Shown: positions 1 through 5,691 of the stretch, one piece after another | Layout of the letters: each line of letters begins with the position of its first letter | How positions within the stretch are numbered: position 1 is the first letter of the stretch | NCBI GenBank assembly: GCA_034505795.1 | Contig: JAPDQM010000167.1 | Coordinates: forward strand, 1 to 6,751 | Source of the DNA: Thermofontimicrobium_A sp034505795 | Lineage (GTDB): Bacteria > Zhuqueibacterota > Zhuqueibacteria > Thermofontimicrobiales > Thermofontimicrobiaceae | Length of the DNA: 6,751 nt | Reading direction: 5' to 3' | Program-made: the position numbers and the translations under genes | The notes under the pieces: generated by a model | Databases searched by the model: none | Seen by the model: the letters and a program-made list of their open reading frames with translations, nothing else | What the model was told of the DNA's origin: nothing

Positions 1-368
1 TCCACCCGAACTTTGTCTCGTAACGGAAATAGTTGCTCTTCAGACTCGCCTAACAGCATGGCGACAACATCGCCTGGAGTCACGATTTTCTCGAAGGCGA
101 AGATCGGCTGATCGGCCTTCACCACGCCCACTTTTTTGGCGCCAGGGATATCATTGCTATCGCAGATGGCTACAATGGCAGGATCCGAGTGAATAGCAGA
201 ATAGTCGATACGATGAATTCTGGCATGAGCCACAGGCAGGCGAACCATCACCCCAAAAAGCTGACCAGGCAGGTTATAATCATCCGCAAACATGGCCTGA
301 CCCGTGACTTTGGTGCGGGCATCCTGGCGAGGGATGGCTCGTTTTATAAGATTAAATTCAGTTTTCAT
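1..368 (-). CDS. Xanthine dehydrogenase/aldehyde oxidase family molybdopterin-binding large subunit, N-terminal part (cut by window edge)
   Basis: This is the first 122 codons of a molybdenum hydroxylase large subunit; the gene runs off the left edge. Enzymes of this family hydroxylate purines, aldehydes or aromatic heterocycles using a Mo-pterin cofactor, usually with separate FAD and [2Fe-2S] subunits. The visible part is the a/b hammerhead domain: IPRQDARTKVTGQAMFADD (about residues 12-30), then LPGQLFGVMVRLPVAHARI, a D-PG motif near residues 77-81, and TPGDVVAMLLGES near residues 101-113, ending in KVRV where the family continues into its V-YE-LP segment. The usual RSPHPHARI is RLPVAHARI here. 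The ATG at 366-368 puts the conserved motif about ten residues in, as is normal, but no clear Shine-Dalgarno precedes it. The terminator at 520-541 separates it from the upstream thioredoxin gene, so it probably starts its own transcript. Family assignment is firm; the substrate cannot be told from this part. Confidence 0.88.
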   Translation of the reverse strand, partial: MKTEFNLIKRAIPRQDARTKVTGQAMFADDYNLPGQLFGVMVRLPVAHARIHRIDYSAIHSDPAIVAICDSNDIPGAKKVGVVKADQPIFAFEKIVTPGDVVAMLLGESEEQLFPLRDKVRV

Positions 369-458
369 GAACCGAGATGGTTTTGGCTTGATTATGAACC
401 AAGCGATTCGAGGTCTTTTCCCAATAACCGAATTTTCTTGACATAAACGCCAGGGCAT

Positions 459-487
459 AATTTAGCAAATTCTTGGTGCAATTACAA
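459..487 (-). promoter_or_regulatory. Candidate sigma70-type promoter for the molybdenum hydroxylase gene
   Basis: On the minus strand TTGTAA (482-487) is followed after 17 bases by TAAATT (459-464). Each hexamer matches four of six consensus bases. It lies between the terminator and the ATG at 368, giving a leader of about 85 bases. The match is weak and is supported mostly by position and spacing. Confidence 0.25.
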
Positions 488-509
488 GCGCTTTATGGGT
501 TAAATTGCA
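477..509. repeat. Perfect 7-bp inverted repeat, possible operator
   Basis: TGCAATT at 477-483 is mirrored by AATTGCA at 503-509 with 19 bases between. The palindrome AAGCGCTT (486-493) lies inside. The left arm overlaps the candidate -35 box of the molybdenum hydroxylase promoter, where a regulator could act. The arms are short and AT-rich, so chance is a real alternative. Confidence 0.3.
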
Positions 510-519
510 TTTCAAACAA

Positions 520-541
520 AAACGCCCAAAGATGGGCGTTT
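520..541 (-). terminator. Rho-independent terminator after the thioredoxin-TPR gene
   Basis: A 9-bp perfect stem (520-528 with 533-541, core ACGCCCA/TGGGCGT) closes a 4-base loop. On the minus strand it is followed by a T-rich tail (TTTTTGTTT counting the end of the stem). It begins about 30 bases past the stop codon at 571. The plus-strand side also has a T-rich tail (TTTATTTTAT), so it could act in both directions, although I see no plus-strand gene ending there. Confidence 0.85.
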
Positions 542-570
542 ATTTTATGGTGCTGAATTTCAGCTTTGAA

Positions 571-1389
571 TTAAAAAAGAGCCGAAGAAAAACGACGATG
601 ATATTTTTGGGTGAGTTGATGTTCTGAACCCAAAAGCAAAAAGAGCGCTACACAGCCTTTTCGAGCCCCATCGTCATCGACACTGCGATCGAGCATAATG
701 GATTCAATCCATGAATTCAAAGCCGCATCGTAATCCCGCCGCTTGATGGCTTCAATTCCCGCCAGGTACAACGACCACGCTTCAGAGTTATGAACAGCCT
801 TCTTCTTCAGCTCGTGGAAATTGGATTGCAGGCGATGGAGATTTCGAATGGCTTCGACTTGATCGAACATGGGATGAGGTGGTTCGACATCCTCCACCAA
901 TTTCATTGCGGCCTCAATATTCTCGTCAAATTTCAATCGCGCCAGGATGATTTTGGCATCATTATTTTTTGGATCTTCATCCAGCGCCATCTGCAACAGA
1001 TATTTAGATCTTCGAACATCGCCACTTTCCAGTGCCTGAATAGCCTGCTGTACCGCATTTTTGGATTTGGTCGGCAGATTTTCTTCCAACCAGCGAGAGA
1101 CTTGTGCCGCAGGCAATGCGCCAACAAATTCCGCGATAATGGCGCCATCTGCAACCATTTTTACGGCCGGTATGCTCTGAACGCCGAATTGCATCGCCAG
1201 TTCCGGTTGAAGTTCGGTATTAATTTTAACCAGTTTCCAGCGGTCTCCCGCTGCTTTGGCTAAGTTTTCCAGCACTGGCCCCAACATGCGACAGGGTGCG
1301 CACCATTCCGCCCAAAAATCCAGCACAATTGGCTGCTTAAAGCTGGCGTCAATCACATCTCGCTGCAAATCGACTCGTTGTTGATTCAT
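571..1389 (-). CDS. cnoX: Thioredoxin-TPR chaperedoxin (CnoX/YbbN family), with intact CxxC
   Basis: A 272-residue cytoplasmic protein with no signal peptide. Residues 1-105 form a thioredoxin fold: VLDFWAEWCAPCRMLGP with the redox pair Cys30/Cys33, and the cis-proline loop SIPA with Pro74. Residues 110-270 are helical TPR-like repeats (for example LESGDVRRSKYLLQMALDEDP, about 120-140) ending in the C-terminal signature of YbbN/CnoX, GARKGCVALFLLLG and YHRRFSSALF. Family members hold unfolding clients, can pass them to GroEL or DnaK, and protect cysteines from over-oxidation. E. coli CnoX has SxxC; an intact WCAPC implies real disulphide reductase activity, as in Caulobacter CnoX. Length fits the family. 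The ATG has AGGA (1397-1400) seven bases upstream. It lies 214 bases behind the REC-PP2C gene, so co-transcription is uncertain, and it ends at a terminator. The tie to the signalling genes rests only on position. Confidence 0.88.
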   Translation of the reverse strand: MNQQRVDLQRDVIDASFKQPIVLDFWAEWCAPCRMLGPVLENLAKAAGDRWKLVKINTELQPELAMQFGVQSIPAVKMVADGAIIAEFVGALPAAQVSRWLEENLPTKSKNAVQQAIQALESGDVRRSKYLLQMALDEDPKNNDAKIILARLKFDENIEAAMKLVEDVEPPHPMFDQVEAIRNLHRLQSNFHELKKKAVHNSEAWSLYLAGIEAIKRRDYDAALNSWIESIMLDRSVDDDGARKGCVALFLLLGSEHQLTQKYHRRFSSALF

Positions 1390-1603
1390 TTTGAATTCCT
1401 AACTTAGAGTATGAACTTACGCAATTTGCTGATATTCGATCGTTACGTATCAGGTGAATTTTGCCAGTAGCAACGACATCTGAAAATTCTGCTGAAGTCA
1501 CTGCTGGCGAAGACTTTCATTGCTGCATCGCCGGCAATTACTTGTGCGATGATTGGTTTTTTCCAACGACTACGCTACTAAAATTGTTCCCGGTGCGCAC
1601 AGC
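1390..1603. other. Intergenic gap between REC-PP2C and thioredoxin-TPR genes, no gene seen
   Basis: I read all three minus-strand frames; each is broken by stops and matches no family I know. Plus-strand frames here only run on into the antisense of the REC-PP2C gene. There is an imperfect 9-bp inverted repeat (1502-1510 with 1528-1536, one G-T pair, 17-base loop) without a T-tract in either direction. I found no convincing terminator for the upstream operon and no clear -35/-10 pair for the thioredoxin gene. Confidence 0.5.
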
Positions 1604-2749
1604 TTATTTTATTTTGGCGGCAATGACAAAAATATCATCTCGCACCTGCGTGAAATTATTGTCATAAAGATGATTGACCACTATATCCACGATTTCCTGA
1701 GAGGACTGGTGGATGTTCTGCTGGATGACCTGCAGCAATCTTTCAAAACCAAAAGGCTCACGCTGGCCATTTTCTGCTTCAATGATCCCATCGGTGTAGA
1801 AAAACAGTTGATCGCCGGCTGTGAGAGGGAGGCTATCCTGACCAAACGTAGGCAAAGGCTGCTTTTCAAAGCCGATAATCATATTCTGGGAGGCTAATTT
1901 CAAAAAATCGCCTGACATTTTTTGATAATAAATTAGTGGCGGGTGTGCGCTGCCGGCATAAGTAAATTGATGTTGCTGGAAATCAATTTTGCCTGAGAAC
2001 ATCGTCAAAAACATGCCCGTTCGATGGAACATATCGATGACAAAATTATTGACCTCATACAGAATCTCCCGAGGCTCCAATCCATCGCGTACCAGATTAC
2101 GGATTTCACTGCAAATACGATTAACCAGCAATGCCGCGGTGATCCCATGACCTGTAATGTCGATCATTGAAATATAGAGTTGGCGGGCACCATTATAGTA
2201 AATATCAGCAAAATCACCTCCCACGCCGATAATGGGCTGGTGCTTGAGCCCCATCTCAATGACCTCATTGCAAATGGGCAGCGGAACCAGACTTTGTTGC
2301 ACCTGTTCCGCCAGATGCAGATCGCGCTGAATCATCGCATGGTATTCATCCAGCTTCTGTTGTTGCTGCTCGATTTTGATCTTCATCATGCGATGTTCTA
2401 ACGCCTGCTCCACCTTAAGCCGCAGTTCTTCAACATCAATTGGTTTGGATAGATATTCGAACGCCCCGAGCTTCATCGCTCGCACCGCCGATTTGATACT
2501 ACCATAGGCCGTTAGGATGAGGACCTCGGTATGAGGGTTTTTGTTTTTGCCAGCCTGCAGCACTTCAAAGCCGCTGACCAGGGGCATTTGTAAATCGGAA
2601 ATAATCAAATCAAAGTCATTAGCAGCAATGTGTTGCAGAGCTTCTTGACCGCCATTGGCCAGAGTCAATTCATGCTTGTTCAATCCCAGCACTTTGGATA
2701 AAAAATAAAGGATATTGCTGTCATCATCCACAACCAAAATCGAAGCCAT
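1604..2749 (-). CDS. Response regulator fused to PP2C/SpoIIE-type serine phosphatase
   Basis: A 381-residue cytoplasmic protein. Residues 1-118 are a CheY-like receiver with acidic residues in ILVVDDD (about 7-10), phospho-acceptor Asp52 (ISDLQMP), Thr80 (LTAYG) and Lys102 (LSKP), all as in active receivers. Residues 118-155 are a glutamine-rich, probably coiled-coil helix ending in EQVQQSLVP. Residues 165-380 are a PP2C domain with metal-binding acids in GGDFAD (Asp179), MIDITGHG (Asp197), YTDG (Asp320) and RDD (Asp371-372). Phosphorylation of the receiver probably switches the phosphatase, whose likely substrate is the phosphorylated STAS protein of this operon (inference). The frame is open upstream to an ATG at 2767, but that one has no ribosome binding site. 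The ATG at 2749 has GAGG (2757-2760) seven bases upstream and places the receiver at the N-terminus. It starts 31 bases after the GAF-GAF-PP2C gene. No histidine kinase is nearby. Confidence 0.93.
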   Translation of the reverse strand: MASILVVDDDSNILYFLSKVLGLNKHELTLANGGQEALQHIAANDFDLIISDLQMPLVSGFEVLQAGKNKNPHTEVLILTAYGSIKSAVRAMKLGAFEYLSKPIDVEELRLKVEQALEHRMMKIKIEQQQQKLDEYHAMIQRDLHLAEQVQQSLVPLPICNEVIEMGLKHQPIIGVGGDFADIYYNGARQLYISMIDITGHGITAALLVNRICSEIRNLVRDGLEPREILYEVNNFVIDMFHRTGMFLTMFSGKIDFQQHQFTYAGSAHPPLIYYQKMSGDFLKLASQNMIIGFEKQPLPTFGQDSLPLTAGDQLFFYTDGIIEAENGQREPFGFERLLQVIQQNIHQSSQEIVDIVVNHLYDNNFTQVRDDIFVIAAKIK

Positions 2750-2756
2750 TCCTGAT

Positions 2757-2760
2757 CCTC
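2757..2760 (-). promoter_or_regulatory. Ribosome binding site deciding the REC-PP2C start
   Basis: GAGG on the minus strand, seven bases before the ATG at 2747-2749. The in-frame ATG at 2765-2767 is preceded by an AT-rich stretch with no purine-rich site, so the inner start is preferred. Confidence 0.7.
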
Positions 2761-2780
2761 TCTTCATCTAATAAATCACA

Positions 2781-4586
2781 TCATGCAATTGAACTTTTCG
2801 CTTTTAAAATTAGCAGCGTAATATCATCATGCTGCGGCTGATTCTCAGCGAATTGCTGCACCGCTTGCAGGATTCGCTCTTGCATCTGATCAGCAGTTGC
2901 CTGAAGATTATTTCGAGCCACGGCTAATAATCGCTGCTCCTCAAACTCTTCATCAGCATTGTTGACGGCTTCCGTCACACCATCCGTATACATGATAATC
3001 CAATCCCCCGGCTGAAGCGAGACTGTCTCTTGCTGATATGGCATATTGGGCATCATTCCCAAAATAAGTCCACCCTGCTCCAATACCTGCACCGATCCAT
3101 CCGCTTTCAGGTGCAGCGGCGGATTATGGCCGGCATTGACATAGCTAAAGCAATTTTGCTGCAGATCCAGCACACCAAAGAAAAAAGTAATGAACTTGTC
3201 ATACGAGGTGTTGCGATAGATTAGATTATTGATTTTGGCCGCGATGTCGGTGAGCGACGAGTTGGCCTCCATCAGCGCCTGAAGGGTTGCCTGCAGATTG
3301 GCCATTAGCAGCGAGGCACCAGTTCCTTTACCCGAAACGTCAGCAATGGCCAGGCAAATTTTATGGGGGCTCAATTTCACGCAATCGAAATAGTCCCCAC
3401 TCACCTGACGACTGGGGACGTTAATGGCGGCAATCTCATAACCGTCAAGACGTGGACACTCTTGCGGCAATAGCTTTTGCTGAATTTCTCGAGCGATGGC
3501 CAATTCCTCTTCCAGCCGCTGTTTTTCCAGCGTCTCTTTGAACAATCGTGCATTCTCCAGACAGATCATGGCTTCGTTGCCCAGCGTGGAAAGGAATTCA
3601 AGGTCATAATCCTGAAACGCAGTCCGGGTGATCCGCTCGCCGACAGTTAGCAGCCCGCGAGTCTGGTTCTGAATGCGCATCGGCACAATCACCCGATAGC
3701 CAGCTTGAACGAAAACGGACAGTTCCGGTGCAAGATCCGAATGACTGGCCAGATCCATAGGCTGCGTAATCTGCCGCAATGCCTGCAAAACACTTGCCTC
3801 TCGAAAAGGCTGCAACTCCTCATCAGTTCGATGGCCTTTGGACATGACCAATTCGAGATCTTCGTTCAGCCGCAAATAGATCAGGCAACGATTGACAAGC
3901 ATCTCGCCCATTACCACAAAGCTCAGCAGGTTCAAAATTTTGTCGGCGTCCAGGGTGGAATTCAATTCCTTGCTGATATCGAACAGGGTATTGAGTTCCT
4001 GGATTTTCTTATCCAGCCGGCGATTGACCTCCTGAAGTTTCATAACCATCAGGCCGTTTTCGATGGCGGTGGCAGCAATGTTGGACAGTGATTGCAGAAA
4101 ATCCAATTCAGAGGGCGAGAACGGCCGGCCAGAAATTTTTTTGCCAAATCCAATCAATCCCAACGTCTTGTCGCTGCTACGAATTGGTAACAGAAACGCA
4201 ATATGATTGGCAATAAAAAATTCAATCCCTTTGGCCTGAGCCCGCTGAAACTGCTCAATAGAAACAGGTGTGGAGATTATCGGGCTGATTTCAATAACCT
4301 GGCCGATCAATTCTCTGGCAAGCCCTTTCAGGGTTTCGACTCGAAATTGTTCACCAGATTGATGCAACAAAACAATGCCGCGACTCAGCATCATTTTGCC
4401 CATGGGCGTTAGCAGCATATTGTCGAGTATGGACTTGAGATTAAGTGAGGAATTGAGCGTCTGGCTGAGCTCAAACAGCGATTGCAGTTCTACTAATTTT
4501 TCGTCGAGGAGGCGTCCAGCGCCATTTTTTTCTTCATCCCCACCGAAATTTTCGGCATTATTGTCAACTGTTTCTGCTGCTATCAT
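2781..4586 (-). CDS. GAF-GAF-PP2C serine phosphatase (RsbU type)
   Basis: A 601-residue cytoplasmic phosphatase. An acidic tail (1-27) precedes two GAF sensor domains (about 30-180 and 195-347). They look like an internal duplication: ELQSLFELSQTLNSSL (33-48) matches ELNTLFDISKELNSTL (197-212). A charged helix, LEKQRLEEELAIAREIQQKL (353-372), then joins to the PP2C domain (about 380-597), with metal-binding acids in SGDYFD (Asp398), ADVSGKG (Asp416), YTDG (Asp535) and HDD (Asp587-588), plus NAGHNPP (484-490). Such phosphatases dephosphorylate STAS anti-sigma antagonists, and helices before the PP2C domain relay the sensor signal. No transmembrane segment is visible, so the signal is probably intracellular; the ligand is unknown. 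The ATG directly follows the TAG of the kinase gene (TAGATG) with AGGA (4591-4594) upstream, implying translational coupling. The likely substrate is the STAS protein encoded two genes upstream. Confidence 0.94.
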   Translation of the reverse strand: MIAAETVDNNAENFGGDEEKNGAGRLLDEKLVELQSLFELSQTLNSSLNLKSILDNMLLTPMGKMMLSRGIVLLHQSGEQFRVETLKGLARELIGQVIEISPIISTPVSIEQFQRAQAKGIEFFIANHIAFLLPIRSSDKTLGLIGFGKKISGRPFSPSELDFLQSLSNIAATAIENGLMVMKLQEVNRRLDKKIQELNTLFDISKELNSTLDADKILNLLSFVVMGEMLVNRCLIYLRLNEDLELVMSKGHRTDEELQPFREASVLQALRQITQPMDLASHSDLAPELSVFVQAGYRVIVPMRIQNQTRGLLTVGERITRTAFQDYDLEFLSTLGNEAMICLENARLFKETLEKQRLEEELAIAREIQQKLLPQECPRLDGYEIAAINVPSRQVSGDYFDCVKLSPHKICLAIADVSGKGTGASLLMANLQATLQALMEANSSLTDIAAKINNLIYRNTSYDKFITFFFGVLDLQQNCFSYVNAGHNPPLHLKADGSVQVLEQGGLILGMMPNMPYQQETVSLQPGDWIIMYTDGVTEAVNNADEEFEEQRLLAVARNNLQATADQMQERILQAVQQFAENQPQHDDITLLILKAKSSIA

Positions 4587-5045
4587 CTATTCCTGTACCA
4601 ACTCCACCTGATCAGCTTTTACTAAATATTTCGACATTTTTACCTGGGTTTGCACTCCGGGTTGAGAGTCAAATTCAACTTCATCCATCAGCGCCCGCAT
4701 CAAATAAATGCCAAGCCCGCCGACACGCATTTCAGCCAGATATTCTTTCACATCACCATGAGGTAGTTTTTTGATATCGAACCCTTTACCATGGTCGGTA
4801 ATTATGATTGAGATTTTTTTATAGTCAATCTCAATTGCCAATTCAATAAGCTGTTTCAAATTTTTGCTATAAGCATGTTTGATCACATTGGCACAGGCTT
4901 CATCAACTGCCAACTCGATTTTGCTGATATCATCTGGCCCAAAACCCACCTTGGCTGCCACCGCTGATACAAAAAGGCGAATAAGCTCCAGATTGTCCGT
5001 TTGACTGGGTATCTTCAATTGGTATGTTATTTTATCAGTGGACAC
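4587..5045 (-). CDS. Anti-sigma factor serine kinase, HATPase_c (RsbW/SpoIIAB-like)
   Basis: A 152-residue GHKL-fold protein kinase that should bind and phosphorylate the STAS protein from the preceding gene and, in the alternative state, bind a target, classically a sigma factor. The ATP site is complete: N-box KIELAVDEACANVIKHAY (42-59) with probable base Glu49 and Mg-binding Asn53, G1 box TDHGKGFD (Asp84), and G2 box VGGLGIYLM (108-116). No extra domain is present. The frame is open to a GTG at 5072 that overlaps the STAS stop by one base, but that start has no ribosome binding site. The GTG at 5045 has GGAG (5052-5055) six bases upstream and gives the N-terminus STDKITYQLKIPSQ, which fits the family. 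The gap from the STAS stop is then 26 bases. It abuts the phosphatase gene. Whether the target is a sigma factor or another protein cannot be seen. Confidence 0.94.
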   Translation of the reverse strand: MSTDKITYQLKIPSQTDNLELIRLFVSAVAAKVGFGPDDISKIELAVDEACANVIKHAYSKNLKQLIELAIEIDYKKISIIITDHGKGFDIKKLPHGDVKEYLAEMRVGGLGIYLMRALMDEVEFDSQPGVQTQVKMSKYLVKADQVELVQE

Positions 5046-5051
5046 GATGCT

Positions 5052-5055
5052 CTCC
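5052..5055 (-). promoter_or_regulatory. Ribosome binding site deciding the kinase start
   Basis: GGAG on the minus strand (within TGGAGAG), six bases before the GTG at 5043-5045. The region before the alternative GTG at 5070-5072 has no comparable site. Confidence 0.7.
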
Positions 5056-5071
5056 AATCTAATGTACCGCA

Positions 5072-5419
5072 CTAACGTGCGAATTTCACGATAGCTTGCT
5101 GCTCATCCTCTAGGATATCGTAGATGGTGGGGAAGCCCAGCAGGTCAAATACGCGGTAGATCTTAGGATTCATATTGGTCAATTTTATATCGCCCTGGTG
5201 CTCCCGGATATTTTCGATGAATCCCATAAAGACTCCCAAACCCGCGCTGCTGATATATGCCAGATCTTTGAAATTCACAACGATTTTGTAGCGCTGTTCC
5301 TCTGTCAAAGACTGCAATTGATTTTCCAAAACTGGCGCCGTATGCGCGTCCAGATAGCCTTTTATGTAAAGAACGACAATATCATCATGATCCTTTTTGG
5401 TAACTTCAAATGATTCCAT
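5072..5419 (-). CDS. STAS-domain anti-sigma factor antagonist (RsbV/SpoIIAA-like)
   Basis: A 115-residue single STAS domain. The core motif is NFKDLAYISSAGLGVFMGF (49-67). By alignment with the DSSGLG/DSTGLG site of SpoIIAA and RsbV, Ser58 is the probable phosphorylated serine. The N-terminal strand VLYIKGYLDAHTAP (16-29) and the C-terminal helix region IYRVFDLLGFPTIY (87-100) are typical. Its role would be to bind the kinase from the next gene when unphosphorylated, freeing that kinase's target; kinase and phosphatases set the phosphorylation state. The frame is open to an ATG at 5467, but the extra 16 residues (MNPGGILCLNLNGSVT) resemble no STAS sequence and that ATG lacks a ribosome binding site. 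The ATG at 5419 has GGGAG (5427-5431) seven bases upstream. It is the first gene of the probable four-gene operon. Confidence 0.94.
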   Translation of the reverse strand: MESFEVTKKDHDDIVVLYIKGYLDAHTAPVLENQLQSLTEEQRYKIVVNFKDLAYISSAGLGVFMGFIENIREHQGDIKLTNMNPKIYRVFDLLGFPTIYDILEDEQQAIVKFAR

Positions 5420-5691
5420 AGTGACGCTCCCATTTAGATTTAAACACAAGATTCCGCCAGGGTTCATCCGCGAAATGATATGATTTTTTACCTCGATTTT
5501 TTGACCTGTCTATCTCGATTCTCATGCCTACCACCACCGAAGGTTGATCCATCCCTCATGCTGATGTCTTAAGTTCGGCAAGCGCATATCTACCGCTGGT
5601 TGTCAGCCAATTTGAAATCGATGATTATTTTCATTAACAATTCAAGCTGTCGCAATATATAAAATTTAATACTAATAAGCAATTAAAAAAT
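5420..5691. other. Intergenic region upstream of the partner-switch operon
   Basis: This 272-base gap separates the right-edge phosphatase from the STAS gene and should hold the operon promoter. The best -10 candidate on the minus strand is TATCAT (5475-5480, five of six consensus bases), about 55 bases before the STAS start, but no good -35 box sits 17 bases upstream. Two copies of CTCGATT (5492-5498 and 5514-5520) lie 22 bases apart just upstream of it. The stretch 5640-5700, just past the phosphatase stop, is strongly AT-rich but forms no stable hairpin, so no terminator is called. No small ORF is convincing. Confidence 0.5.
5427..5431 (-). promoter_or_regulatory. Ribosome binding site deciding the STAS start
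   Basis: GGGAG on the minus strand, seven bases before the ATG at 5417-5419. It is the strongest Shine-Dalgarno site in the window and argues against the longer reading from 5467. Confidence 0.75.

Noticed and set aside
438..443. Perfect TTGACA on the plus strand, as a -35 box
   Set aside because: No -10 box lies at suitable spacing (CATAAT is only about 12 bases on) and there is no plus-strand gene downstream.
189..446. Plus-strand open frame of 85 codons at the left end
   Set aside because: It is mostly antisense to the clear molybdenum hydroxylase coding sequence and continues into the intergenic promoter region.
790..1263. Plus-strand open frame of 157 codons opposite the thioredoxin-TPR gene
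   Set aside because: It lies wholly inside a well-supported minus-strand gene and its translation resembles no family and is rich in F, I and Q.
1502..1536. Imperfect inverted repeat as a terminator for the partner-switch operon
   Set aside because: The loop is long, the stem is a C-A mismatch in the minus-strand transcript, and no T-tract follows.
1404..1600. Decayed gene remnant between REC-PP2C and thioredoxin-TPR genes
   Set aside because: Some minus-strand fragments look coding-like by eye, but stops break every frame and no joined reading matches a family I know.
1461..1897. Plus-strand open frames spanning the gap between REC-PP2C and thioredoxin-TPR genes
   Set aside because: Most of their length is antisense to the PP2C domain; the part in the gap has no family resemblance and no good ribosome binding site.
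5417..5467. Longer STAS protein starting at 5467
   Set aside because: The extra 16 residues have no STAS similarity and that ATG has no ribosome binding site, unlike the one at 5419.
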